Shown: positions 23,656-33,961 of the stretch, in pieces
How positions within the stretch are numbered: the stretch's first letter is position 1
How the letters are laid out: every line of letters begins with the position of its first letter
The notes under the pieces: model-generated
What the model was told of the DNA's origin: nothing
Seen by the model: only the letters and a program-made list of their open reading frames with translations
Database searches by the model: none
Origin: Siphonodentalium dalli
Taxonomy: Eukaryota; Mollusca; Scaphopoda; Gadilida; Siphonodentaliidae
DNA: 64,000 nt
Reading direction: 5' to 3'
Assembly: GCA_032622095.1 (NCBI GenBank)
Contig: CP136063.1
Location: 278,805,426-278,869,425 of the forward strand
Program-made: the position numbers and the translations under genes

Positions 23656-25394
23656 GGTTATAAGCAACTAAATACTTTAAATTATGCCCTTTGGCATTTG
23701 TGTAGGGAAACTCGAGTCAGCATTAAAAAAATACCGACAGCTGAATGGTGCATAATATCTTCGGTTGTTTAATGTGAAAGAAAAAAGAAATTCATAGGCT
23801 ATGTTAATTCCTCGGCCATTTGTGTGGGAATGTTCGTCAAGCGGCTACATTGGTCGCCAAATTTGGTAGGGGTGGGGGGTATTTTTCTATATTGAAATTT
23901 TGTGCACAAAAGGGGGTAGTTGTGGAAATGCCAATTTATTTCCAGGAATAAGTATGGTGAGGCACCATTTCTTTTTTGACAACTTATGTCCGACGTGGAG
24001 TTCTACACGCAAAAATATTTAAAGTTTGGCTCAGTAGGGTAATGAATCGTGGGGATGGCTTAACCCTAACACTGTCGCATATGGGAAATATTTAGTTGAT
24101 TGTAACCTATAGGCACAAATCGTGTTTTGTGGTATCATCGGCTTGTAGGGCAACGGGGTACATATTTTGGCCACCAATCAAATAAAATCCAAGAGTGAAC
24201 AAAATTAGGGACCCAAAGCGTGTCGCAACGCCCCATAATCTGACAAATTAACCCTTTGCAACAAAATTCAGATTGTATGCCCAAAAATGGGTGTTTTGTT
24301 AAAATGAATTATTTGGAACAGATAGTGCCCCTTTAATGCCGAAAAGTGGACAAACGAGCCCAGCAGCCTCTCGTCGTATTTAGAGATCCGACTATTCTCG
24401 ATCTGTTATTGGGAGTGGACCGGGAAATTCTAAGGAACACAGCGAACCCCAGTTTCGAGTCCATAAAATCGATGGGGGAGGGGTAATTCAAGTTACAAAT
24501 TTGTCATTTCCTTGCATGTAATGAAATGCGACTTTTTTGCGTCTTGAAGATTGTTATTACTGGCATCCAGTTACATTGTCAAATCGGCGTTATTATATGT
24601 CCCTGTGTGTTTTTCGCGACAAAAACAAATGATTTTCGACTCGAAAATCGCGCTTTTTGGGTATTTATGTTGTTTTAAAAAATATTTATGTCAAGTACAC
24701 TTCACAGCCATACGACTTCTATTAAAAAATAGCACGTTGTCATGTAAGACATAAAACAGGAAAAATGTGGCTCGAGTCCCAATGGTGTGGTGTCAGCTGG
24801 GGGTTAAAGTGGAACATAGGTGCTCCGACGAAGTTTAATTTTGCGCCCAATGTTTGGAACAGAGGGGTTAAAGGTACTCAATCCGTAAAGAGCGTCCCCA
24901 TCTCAACAGATTCCAACAACAACAATCCGATCAGAGGGTCCTATATTACTATTTCTTTGGCTTTGGGGGTAAAAAATATTTGATTCGAGTCGAGGAACCC
25001 ATCAAACAAAGCTCAGAGTTATTAGATATTGATTTTTGAAATTTGTTAATTGCTCGAGATGAGTACTAATAACTGCCGTCAATTTGGTAACCTGCTCGAG
25101 ATTTTACGTCAAAACTCTATTCAAACAGACAAGGATGGATAACTCTATAATCAAGTGGTAATAATAACGAAATTTTGACTGTCTTCTGGGCCAGAAAGAA
25201 TTCCCGATAATGAAAAATAATAGATTTCTAAAATCGATATCTAACAAATCTGAGCTTTGATGGGTGACTTCGAACCTCGACTCGAATCAAATATTTTTGA
25301 CCCCCGAAGCCATTGAAATAGTAATTGAGAGGAGTTTTATCGGATTGAGTACCTTTAAATACAACCCAATACAGGGAGAAGTGGTGCATTTCTT
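23656..25394 (+). repeat. 1 kb tandem duplication, second unit, with two insertions
   Basis: Same sequence as 22629-23655 but with about 295 extra bases at 23941-24236 and a 483 bp element at 24872-25354. The first unit provides the empty-site version at both points. The 23941-24236 piece contains the body of the SINE-like repeat seen at 13870-13930; it may be an insertion here or a deletion in the other unit. Confidence 0.8.
24872..25354. mobile_element. TTAA-target MITE family P5
   Basis: 483 bp element with ends AGGTACTCAATCCG and CGGATTGAGTACCT, flanked by TTAA at 24868-24871 and 25355-25358. The empty site is preserved in the neighbouring unit at about 23516-23526 (GGGGTTAAATACAACC). 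The inverted repeat continues imperfectly inward (GATTCGAGTCGAGG and its complement), so it is largely a foldback. TTAA duplication suggests piggyBac-type mobilisation, though the ends do not begin CCCTTT. A lone end of the family is at 33005-33026. Confidence 0.85.
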
Positions 25395-25887
25395 GTCTGG
25401 AAAGCTGTCATCTGAAAAATTGTCATCATTGCAATAAATCGTCGAAACCCGCAATTGCTCATCTATTCCCCGAAAATCATTCCTGTCCAGTTTTATGTTC
25501 CACTTCGATTTTGATCATGTACCCCTTCCATTATGATTTTTTAATGTTTTTGGAAGATGAAAAGGCTGTAAACTTAGACATAACGGTAGATATGTAAGTT
25601 TGTCAACATGTATTTTGGTCATTGTGAGTTTGTCAACATGTATTTTGGTCATTGTGAGGGTGATTTTGGTCATTGTGAGGGTGATTTTGGTCATTGTGAG
25701 TGTGATTTTGGTCATTGTGAGGGTGATTCTGGTTATAATGAGGGTCATAAATAAATAGAGATCGTGTCGAACTGTTATTTCACTCTTATTTCCGTTAAAA
25801 TAGCATTTCAACTATAATTCAAGTGTTTATACAATGGTAAATGTCGAGTTGATTTATTGCGAACCAGCTGACATATCGTCATGGAAT
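25395..25887 (-). repeat. Inverted repeat arm with minisatellite, right copy
   Basis: Reverse copy of 21541-21998 with the same 21 bp and 30 bp units (five and two copies). A P3 MITE abuts its outer end, so it inserted at or next to the arm. Confidence 0.8.
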
Positions 25888-26324
25888 CAAATCCAGTCGT
25901 AAGTCGGGATTTTTTTTACCCTGTGTCAATGCATTCTCTTATATATGCGAGTCGACCATAGGTCGCCTCGCATATATAAGAGAATGCATTGGCCTAACAA
26001 TTTTTTACAATTTTAATAATTTGTTCTTGTATTCTTTAACAATTTTAATAATTTCACCCATACAGAGCCCCAGACAAACATGAGCAGGCGACACTCTTCT
26101 ATATGCTCATATATATGTGTAGGACTCCCTGCAGTGTAATGGATGTTTTTTTTATTTTATGTCCTAAAAATTGTAAGAAACATTTATTTAAAAAAAATGA
26201 TAAAAAATTGTTAGGCCAATGCATTCTCTTATATATGCGAGGCGACCTATGGTCGACTCGCATATATAAGAGAATGCATTGGCACAGGGTAAACAAAATC
26301 CCGACTTACGGCTGTATTTGATAT
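25886..26324 (-). mobile_element. MITE family P3, complete
   Basis: Opposite orientation to the 22 kb copy. Hairpins at 25925-25993 (outer base changed, GTCAATGC) and 26215-26283. The right end carries two substitutions relative to the left (CTTACGGCTGTATTTGATAT). Confidence 0.85.
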
Positions 26325-26762
26325 GGCGGGTCACATATCTACTCTGCCATGGAAACCATTGGACACTGACTATGAAGCAGCACCAACATGTGCCTGCCAT
26401 CTAAACAGCGTCCGGTTCATACATTTATACATACACACATATATGCAGAAACTTGCTCTCTAGTGATCCAATTACATCGAATAAGTTGAAGATACAATGT
26501 TTTGGAGCTTTCTCTTTCAAATGGTATATAATATGGCATACATTTTATTCATTAAGAGTTATAGTCCCGCTGTTTTAATCCCGCCTTTAGCTGGCGTATT
26601 GTTGCCTGTAAGATTATTGAGATATAACGCCATACGCGATGACATTAAATCGCATGGAAAGAGCAATTGTGTGGGCTGCCTGATGTGAATATGTATTGGA
26701 CAATAACGTCATACGTAATGACATTAAATCTCAAGGAAACCCGCGAAAAAATAAAAAATAAC
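26325..26762. other. Left flank of the Crypton; no gene recognised
   Basis: Two diverged copies of an ATAACGYCATACGYRATGAC segment (about 26617 and 26703), 80-90 bp apart, lie next to the transposon. No credible reading frame. Confidence 0.5.
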
Positions 26763-26769
26763 ATTTATT
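26763..26769 (+). other. Crypton left core (attachment-like site)
   Basis: ATTTATT at the left edge of copy 1. The same 7 bp recurs at the junction between copies (29750-29756) and at the right edge of copy 2 (30441-30447), as expected if integration recombines a short identical core. Confidence 0.65.
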
Positions 26770-27136
26770 ATATGCTTCCCCATTAAATAGTGGGAAATTG
26801 CCGTGGCGTAGAGCGTTATATCCATCGCCTGGACCGACTCGATGGATAACACTGACCGACTCGATGGATAACACAATAGTATTACTTATTCGTAGATTAC
26901 TTCCGGTTTATAGCGGCGAATCACATTAAGTTTCAAAGCGTATCAATAACAGCCGGACTATTTTTTTTATTATTGATTTTTACGGTAGCGAAAGAGTTTC
27001 CCCCCCTGGATTGTTCTTCTGTTCTAATTAATACTATACGTAATAGTAAATTTAAATTGAAGGTACTTTAGGTATTCATGCAAACAATCCCCGTCTGCAT
27101 CATAATAAATAGAAAATTTTCACAATTTACGAAGAT

Positions 27137-28876
27137 ATGGACTCTACATTTGATAATTTGCAATTAGATCAAGAACTTGAAGAAGTAACTTGGGATAAAG
27201 TTTTAGCAAATTTAGAAGAATGGAATAGTGAATTTGAAGATACTACTGGTACTGGAAGTAGTAGTACTGCCAATTTGCATGTAGATATCCATCCTCCATT
27301 GACATTTTGCAGTGACATTCCAACTCCAAGCACTTATGCTACTGCCATTGCTACAGTCAGCACCACAGAAACTAGTTCAGAACCCTCTGTTAGTAGGAAC
27401 TGTGGTCGATTTAAGCACCTCTCTGATGATGATGTTAACCAATTTAATTCTGAGCAGTGCAATAAAAACACCAAGAGGAAGACTGACTACGACACGAGAC
27501 TTTTCTGTGAGTTTCTCCTCACCATGAATGAACAGCGTCAGCCAGAGTTCATACCACCTGACAAACTGTGCGGATATATTTCCAATTTTCTGCTGTCCGT
27601 GAGAAAGAAAGATGGGTCGGAATATGAGCCAACCTCGCTGCGAGCATTTATCTCATCACTTGACAGGCATTTACGATTGAATTCGTATCCGATTTCAATA
27701 ATCGATGACCATCAGTTTGCTAAATGCAGAGAAACACTCAAAAGTAAGCAAAAACAGCTGAAGGCGATGGGCAAAGGTAACAAAGTGCATGCAGCTGACC
27801 CTATTTCTTCAGAAGATTTGGATAAGCTGTATGAAGCTCAAGTTCTCGGACCATTTACACCGAAATCACTAATGAACTCAATGTGGATGATATGTTCATT
27901 GCACTTTGGAATGAGGACTGGCATTGAAACACACTCACTCAGATGGGGCGATGTTGAACTTCGCGAGGATGGCAATGGTGAGGAATATATCGTTTATTCT
28001 CAAGAGAGGCAAACTAAAACTAGAACAGGTGAGAATCCACGTGACATTCGAAAAACAAAGCCCAGGGCCTACTCTATTGCTGATCCAACGAAGGACCCTG
28101 TCGCTCTTTATAAGTTGTTTGCTGATAAGAGACCGGGGGAAACCAAAGATCCTGACAGTCCTTTTTTCTTGGCTCTGAATCACCAAGGGTGGAGTAAGGG
28201 GAAACCATGGTATAAAAGAAATGCGTTGGGCCTAAATTACATATATGCCATCATGAAGAACATGCTCGACGATGCAAATCTGACAACAGATAAACGTTTG
28301 ACACCATACAGCGTTCGTAAACATCTTGTGCAGACGCTGAACGACAAAGGTGTTCCAGCTCATCAAATCATTCAGATTTCCGGACACCGTAACGTCAACA
28401 GTTTGCTGAACTACTCGAAAATAAATCCCGAACAAAGTAAACAGATATCATCACTATTATCACATTCAGCTTCCACCGACAGCATGGGCAGGAATGAATC
28501 TGTACATGTATATGACATTTCTGAGACGGAGCAAGTAGATAGGTCTACAGTGATAGATATTCCAGCCAATCCAGGCCAAAATTCTACGCCAGTGAGTGTG
28601 CCTGATAATCGGAGCCCTACAGTCATTGATATTCCGCATACAATTTCTACGCCAGTGTCAGTGAATGTGCCTAATCGGAGTTCTATCGACATTGGTTCAT
28701 CGGGTATGTTATCGTCAATTTTCGCTGGGAACACTTTTCATGCACCCATCAATGTGTACTTACAGAGTTCACAGAACCAGAAAGTCATGATGAATGAAAT
28801 GAATCTGAACACTAGTCCTGTTTCGGGCAAGCAGTATAAGCGAATTCGAAGGATTTATGACTCAGACAGTGATTGA
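27137..28876 (+). CDS. Crypton tyrosine recombinase (transposase), 579 aa
   Basis: Likely catalyses strand exchange that excises and integrates the surrounding element, in the nucleus. Residues 1-110 are acidic and Ser/Thr-rich and look unstructured. Residues about 113-210 form a helical core-binding region (TDYDTRLFCEFLLTMNE). The catalytic domain spans about 222-430: first Arg in FGMRTG (R260), a Lys near 294, YSVR with R394 (Tyr in place of the usual first His of HxxR), SGHRN with H417, and the nucleophile in LLNYSK (Y426). The tail holds a doubled TVIDIP motif (471-476, 495-500), which looks like a SUMO-interaction motif, then a hydrophobic stretch (SIFAGNTFHAPINVYL) and a basic end KQYKRIRR that could be a nuclear signal. 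The frame is intact and all catalytic positions are present. The start is the first ATG after a stop; no promoter was identified. Related domains occur in vertebrate ZMYM2/QRICH1/KCTD1-type genes. Confidence 0.85.
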   Translation: MDSTFDNLQLDQELEEVTWDKVLANLEEWNSEFEDTTGTGSSSTANLHVDIHPPLTFCSDIPTPSTYATAIATVSTTETSSEPSVSRNCGRFKHLSDDDVNQFNSEQCNKNTKRKTDYDTRLFCEFLLTMNEQRQPEFIPPDKLCGYISNFLLSVRKKDGSEYEPTSLRAFISSLDRHLRLNSYPISIIDDHQFAKCRETLKSKQKQLKAMGKGNKVHAADPISSEDLDKLYEAQVLGPFTPKSLMNSMWMICSLHFGMRTGIETHSLRWGDVELREDGNGEEYIVYSQERQTKTRTGENPRDIRKTKPRAYSIADPTKDPVALYKLFADKRPGETKDPDSPFFLALNHQGWSKGKPWYKRNALGLNYIYAIMKNMLDDANLTTDKRLTPYSVRKHLVQTLNDKGVPAHQIIQISGHRNVNSLLNYSKINPEQSKQISSLLSHSASTDSMGRNESVHVYDISETEQVDRSTVIDIPANPGQNSTPVSVPDNRSPTVIDIPHTISTPVSVNVPNRSSIDIGSSGMLSSIFAGNTFHAPINVYLQSSQNQKVMMNEMNLNTSPVSGKQYKRIRRIYDSDSD

Positions 28877-29572
28877 ATTGATTTGTTTTAAAATGTTGTA
28901 TTTTATCGATAACAAATAATTTAATACACAAAGCTACTCGCGAGCAAAGTTCTAAAATATTTGATAGAATCATGGAACTGGAAGAAGATAACGATTTGAA
29001 AACTTCCGACTTTCGTGAACTTTAATTTCAATAATTTTAGTTATTTGACTGTTTAATGTTACTAGTTTGAATTAGTTTAGCTGGCCTATCATTCGCCATA
29101 TGCGTATTGTATGATAACAGTCAACCAATCTATTTACTTGTTACACATTTCGTAAAAATCCAACACGATTTCTCCAACTCGAAAAAGTTTAATTCCTAAA
29201 ACGGAAGTTATTTGTTAGCGATAAAAACACAATGGCCGATCGATAGCTTCAAGCTTGTGAGCCATGTGCTTTCTCGCTAAATAAAGACTTAAAATGTTCA
29301 TAAACTGTTATTTAATTGTTATAATGTTAACTTAACTTGTTTTATTATATTTTCTTATCATTAAATTATGTATACATTAATTTTCTCACATCATTTCAGA
29401 ATAAAACAATGGGGACTATTTTTTATGGCGGATATGCTCGATATTTGTCATTCAGTGGTGAACAAATCAATTGATGGAATGTAAACAAAATGCAAATGTC
29501 GAAGCTTTGTAACAGTTTGTAGTGAACTGTGGGACAAACTAGCAGTTTTGGGGCCGTTTATAACGTAGCGCA
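28877..29572 (+). other. 3' non-coding part of the Crypton
   Basis: About 700 bp between stop codon and hairpin. AATAAA occurs at about 29279 and 29400 and could serve for polyadenylation. The last 300 bp (from TTCATAAACTGTTATTTAAT at about 29297) are kept in the deleted copy, while the rest is lost there; this suggests that ends rather than the gene are needed in cis. Confidence 0.5.
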
Positions 29573-29759
29573 TATAATAAAAAGAAAACCTACGGGTTTT
29601 GGTTGAATACCCGAATTATCTCATTCGTGGGTGCAAGGAAGTACAGAATTTCCACTCGCGGCTTGCAGCCGCTCGTGGAAATTCTGTACTTCCTTGCACC
29701 CACTCATGAGATAATTCGGGTATTCAACCAAAACCCGTAGGTATTCTCTATTTATTATA
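29573..29759 (+). repeat. Crypton right-end hairpin, copy 1
   Basis: Arms of about 76 bp (CCTACGGGTTTTGGTTGAAT at 29589 and its complement ending 29741), extending weakly to the core. Pairing is interrupted by two TC/TC mismatches: 29625-29626 with 29704-29705, and 29656-29657 with 29673-29674. Spacing is exactly 29 bp in each arm and 15 nt across the tip. Outside the right arm is TATTCTCTATTTATT. The hairpin could be a recombinase-bound structure or an RNA signal; neither is shown. Confidence 0.85.
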
Positions 29760-30447
29760 TGCTTCCCCATTAAATAGTGGGAAATTGCCGTGGCGTAGAG
29801 CGTTATATCCATCGCCTGGACCGACTCGATGGATAACACTGACCGACTCGATGGATAACACTGACCGACTCGATGGATAACACAATAGTATTACTTTTTC
29901 GGAGATTACTTCCGGTTTATAGCGGCGAATCACATTAAGTTTCAAAGCGTATCAATAACAGCCGGACTATTGTTTTAATTATTGATTTTCACGGTTCATA
30001 AACTGTTATTTAATTGTTATAATGTTAACTCATTTGTTTTAATATATTCTTATCACTAAATTACATATACATTAATTTTCTCGCATCATTTCAGAATAAA
30101 ACAATGGGGACTATTTCTTATGGCGGCTATGCTCGATATTTGTCATTCGGTGGTGAGCAAATCAATTGATGGAATGTAAACAAAATGCAAATGTCGAAGC
30201 TTTCTAACAATTTGAAGTGAACTGTAGGACAAAATTAGCAGTTTTGGTGCGGTTTATAGCGCATATAATAAAAAGAAAACCTACGGGTTTTGGTTGAATA
30301 CCCGGATTATCTCATTCGTGGGTGCAAGGAAGTACAGAATTTCCACTCGCGACTTGCAGCCGCTCGTGGAAATTCTGTACTTCCTTGCACCCACTCATGA
30401 GATAATTCGGGTATTCAACCAAAACTCGTAGGTATTCTCTATTTATT
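29750..30447 (+). mobile_element. Crypton, internally deleted non-autonomous copy in tandem
   Basis: Begins with the same left end as copy 1 (ATTTATTATATGCTTCCCC), has three rather than two 22 bp units (29819-29884), and follows copy 1 to the CCGGACTATT region. It then jumps at about 29993 to the sequence corresponding to about 29297, deleting about 2.3 kb including the recombinase. It ends with its own hairpin and ATTTATT. It can only move with a recombinase supplied from elsewhere, such as its neighbour. Confidence 0.8.
30275..30447 (+). repeat. Crypton right-end hairpin, copy 2
   Basis: Same architecture as the copy 1 hairpin: TC/TC pairs at 30316-30317/30395-30396 and 30347-30348/30364-30365, arms 29 bp apart, tip 15 nt. 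A few substitutions lie elsewhere (CCCGGATTAT, CGCGACTTG). Confidence 0.85.
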
Positions 30448-30542
30448 GATTCAATGTTTTAAGTTATTTCCTTCACAAAAAAGATTCTTCGTGATAAAGA
30501 ACCCTCTCAATACTTGAATATAGAATTAACTTAAAAAAAAAA

Positions 30543-30660
30543 AAATTCTTCGGAATAGCGAACATTCGGAATAGAGAACCTTCGGAATAGCGAACCGTCG
30601 GAGCAGTGAACCTTCGGAATAGTGAACCTTCGGAATAGCGAACCTTCGGAATAGAGACAT
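30543..30660 (+). repeat. 16 bp minisatellite
   Basis: About seven units of CTTCGGAATAGCGAAC with variants (AGAGAAC, AGTGAAC). It ends before TGTTCCCCCCGAATCGAG. No coding significance seen. Confidence 0.85.
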
Positions 30661-31066
30661 GTTCCCCCCGAATCGAGATGTAAATATTTACAATTGCGCG
30701 TTGTTCAGGCGATGTTATCTATGGAGTGGTGTGGTCGATTTCGTTGATATTTTCGGCGATGTTAGTAGAATTTTACATTCCCCAGTTGGCAGAGCGCCTG
30801 AGTACTAATATATCAGTTCAAAGCATCCGAACAAGTCCATAATATGTCTTTTAGGAAGAGTAACCTGATTTGTGTATATGAGCAAGTGTGTTTGTTGCAT
30901 GTTGTGGGTCGGTGGTTTCTACGTGCAGTGGTGTGATTTCCTGGTAAAATCAACAATCGGCGCGGTCTTTTCTTCCTTTCATAAACTGATAAATGATAAG
31001 TCGTGATATGGCCTAGCGGCACAAATAAAATAGATCATTTCGCTGTAAATTAAGACCCCAACCTAA
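30661..31066. other. No gene recognised
   Basis: About 400 bp, no defensible reading frame. Confidence 0.5.
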
Positions 31067-31327
31067 CCCTTTCTATACTAAATGAATTCTCCCATTCAGT
31101 TATAAAAGTATACATTGGAATGGTCTATTATTCATTTCGATGGGTGTTCATGAAAAATGAACAGACGACAGTATATATAATGGAAAAAAAATACAAGTGC
31201 AGATGTATTGACATTCTTTGGTGCAAAGTGTTCAGACAATAAGTTCAACTGGTCGTCTGTTGAACTTTTACCTGAAAATTTACCGAGGAAACTAATTGTC
31301 AAGGAGTATTTAGTACCGTAGCAAGGG
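31067..31327 (+). mobile_element. TTAA-type MITE family P4, diverged copy
   Basis: Starts CCCTTTCTATACTAAATGAA after CTAA (31063-31066) and ends AAGGG before TTAA (31328-31331). Relative at 49152-49422 shares TACATTGGAATGGTCTATTA and GAGTATTTAGT. The inverted ends are short and imperfect; piggyBac-like by TTAA only. Confidence 0.6.
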
Positions 31328-31331
31328 TTAA

Positions 31332-32205
31332 TGTTGGGAAACAAAGCATTTTCAAGGACGGCTTACACGATTATTGGAAATCACACCAGGTTGCTTCACT
31401 TAATGAGAGAGATAGGATCCCGTGCTGTTCTTTCCTATGTTGTCGTAATGACTGCTCTGTGTGGGAATGCCATGCGTGTGATGAAGAATGATTTAGTACA
31501 GACAGACTGTAATTTTGCTGATGACATTCACAACAGCACACTAAAAGCCCCATCGGGCTTGTTGTCTGATCCTCATTTCCATACATTATCTCTTCTATTT
31601 TGCATATTTGTATCATCTGTATATTATGTTATGTTGGATTTGGAAATAAAAATATGTTTACACTAAAATGCTAATCCCGTCAGCATTTCATCGAAACCTA
31701 AATTGTGGGCTAATACAAATGGCGCTGCTCAGCGAATCGAATAATGCGTGTCATTGAACACACGACAATCCAAAACAAATGTTCATTAAACATATAAGGC
31801 GTAGTTTTCATATCTAGGTTTAAACCACCGTTTGCCAGCTACAAATAGTTTAAACCCAACACAGCAGGTATATTTGAGTGACTCATTCGTCATCTATGGT
31901 TTAAACCCGGCCCAGACAAACCATGGTTTAATACAGTTTGCTCAATATCGTCGAAAATAATAATTCTATAGACAGCGAAAATAAACAATTAAGATAAGAC
32001 CTTATTTTGATTGGAAATGATAAGCGAGAAAAACTCATACATGTGACCTGCACGAGGATAAGTTATTTTGTCGATTAAGATATTTTTTAGCGTATTATAA
32101 CTACCTTAAGCCTGCAATTCAACCATATCATTCGACAAATCCATCTTTTCTGGACCGCGGTTTACAATTATTACATAATCAGTTCAGCGGGTGAAGCTGT
32201 GTATC
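31332..32205. other. No gene recognised
   Basis: A 111-codon plus-strand frame (31331-31666) with a hydrophobic end (LLFCIFVSSVYYVML) starts at the MITE edge and is followed by AATAAA; I recognise no family and leave it uncalled. Several GTTTAAAC-like words lie at 31820-31940. Confidence 0.4.
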
Positions 32206-32208
32206 AGT

Positions 32209-33960
32209 AGAGACCTTTCGCATCCTCACGTTTACGATTACGAATACGGATAGCTATTCGTAGTCGTAAGTCTATCCGTATGGCCAAAAAGTCCTTTCGC
32301 AAAACGGTTACGCGTAAGAGTTTTGACGAACACGTACGATCATTTTTTCGTACCACTTTTACAATTCAAAGCGTGTGTTTGGTATACAGTCCCTTAATAC
32401 TTCACTTATCGTCTCATTTGCAACATTGCGATAATCATGACCTGTTAATATTGCCAATAATTCGACCAGTCACAACGTACGACCCGGGATTCACGTGATA
32501 TATTGTGGCAATACAGGTATAAATGCCAGGTCATATGTGGTGGAAATACAGTTCGTTGTTAGCATGGATGACCAGATAGACGTTATGCTGATGAGGAAGA
32601 GGGGTTCCTGAATTTGGACCTCACATCAACCACGACGCCATCGTTCAAGCCCCTTCGTGTCCGCGATTTGATTTCAATGCGATTGCGGCTTCACCTCTTT
32701 GGGTTTAGGAAATCCGACATAAGGTTGTGAGCTCGCTGATGTGCATCACTTCTGATTTGTTACTACCAAATCGAAACAAAGTCGACACGGTAGAAGCGAT
32801 GTGCATCAAGTTGCTTTTTTGTCAGATATTTGACAAACCGGCAAAATTTCGTTGAACAAAATGTTGATAAATAACAGGTTTTGGGCAATTTTATAATATA
32901 GTTGACTGTGGTTAGCATTAATGTTGAGCAATTACTCGATTCTGATAACAGAAGCGGCATTTCAAAAAAATATTGTTGTTGGAATCGGATGATATGGGGA
33001 CATCTAATCGGATTGAGTACCTTTAAATGCCGCATTTGTGCGTGTTTTTAAATTAAAAATAAATGCAAAGAACAAACCTGACAGAGACTGCTGAGCTCTG
33101 GTGATGTCGGTGGGTGTGCCAAATATTCTTTTAGTTACGGTTCAGGAGCAGAAATCACTACTTACCATTTGAATCGGGATCCAGGGTAGGTTCAGATTAC
33201 TCAGAAAGAGTACTTTATGTAACTTAGAACTCGGTTATGAATTCCATGTAATGTTAAATGCCCTGCATTACAGACTCTACGAGAGAGGTATATAAAACCC
33301 AACTTCTACCGAAAACCGAATATTATTAAATTGAATGAACTATTCAATTCGGGAAAGGGGAAGAGAACACAAAATCTTTCACTTTTCATTAATAGGGTTA
33401 TGCCATTCGTTAGGCTCTCCTGTGGCATTCTATAACTGCACACGTTAGGACACGACCATGGGTTGTTGAATTAAATAATTGTTGAATTTCACTATATATT
33501 GTGTACTATCTTGCACATAATAATCACTCAAAACTCCTCATGCATCGCAAACTATAAACTGTATTTTTGGCGACTGGTTTCATAGTGCACTCCTCTTACT
33601 GTAAAGTTTTCTGTCGCAGCCAGCGATGGCTATCCGTTGTGAATAGCGATCTTATTTCGCGGGAAGCTCGTGATTCACGACGACGAGTACAGTGATTGAC
33701 AATCTAAACAGCATATCGAGGTCGTAGCTCAATACAACTTGATGGTTTACATGATATACATATGCCGTCTCGAACGGAGTAAAGTGATATATTGCAGAAA
33801 ATAAATTTCAGGTGTTATTTGAGCTTATTAGAAACCATGAAATCGTAACCGTTATTACGGATAGTAAAATACGAGAACGATTAGAAAGTACACAAAGGTT
33901 GGTGACGTAGTACCCTATCCGTATCCGTAATCGTAAACGTGAGTTTTGCGAAAGGTCTCT
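32209..33960. mobile_element. TIR element, 1.75 kb, superfamily unknown
   Basis: Inverted ends AGAGACCTTTCGCATCCTCA...and complement, about 46 bp with few mismatches (shared CACGTTTACGATTACG and ATACGGATAG). Flanked by AGT on both sides (32206-32208, 33961-33963), a possible 3 bp duplication. No transposase frame. It contains the diverged repeat 32800-32965 and a lone P5 end at 33005-33026. A 56 bp minisatellite begins exactly at its right edge. Confidence 0.65.
33005..33026 (-). mobile_element. Lone end of MITE family P5
   Basis: ATCGGATTGAGTACCTTTAA matches the right end plus TTAA of the element at 24872-25354. The opposite end was not found nearby. Confidence 0.6.
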
Positions 33961-33961
33961 A

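Larger units (their letters stand above)
26763..29756 (+). mobile_element. Crypton-type DNA transposon, full-length copy
   Basis: About 3.0 kb unit with one gene, a tyrosine recombinase, and no reverse transcriptase. It starts at ATTTATT (26763-26769) followed by ATATGCTTCCCCATTAAATA and ends with a large hairpin followed by CTCTATTTATT (core 29750-29756). There are no terminal inverted repeats of the cut-and-paste type. Near the left end is a doubled 22 bp unit GACCGACTCGATGGATAACA plus two bases (26837-26880). A second, internally deleted copy follows directly. Cryptons are thought to move as circles through recombination at a short shared core, which fits this arrangement. DIRS or Ngaro elements are alternatives, but they carry reverse transcriptase and it is absent here. 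Confidence 0.8.

Noticed and set aside
23223-24754. 67-codon frame conserved in two copies
   Set aside because: Conservation is explained by the recent 1 kb tandem duplication; non-coding parts are equally conserved.
21616-25811. Repetitive MTKITLT protein
   Set aside because: Encoded by a 21 bp minisatellite inside inverted arms; readable on both strands, with no other coding evidence.
26763-29756. DIRS or Ngaro retrotransposon
   Set aside because: The recombinase stands alone; no reverse transcriptase, RNase H or split direct repeats are present between the ends.
31331-31666. 111-codon frame as a host gene
   Set aside because: Starts at a MITE edge, no known domain, no splice or promoter evidence; left unassigned.
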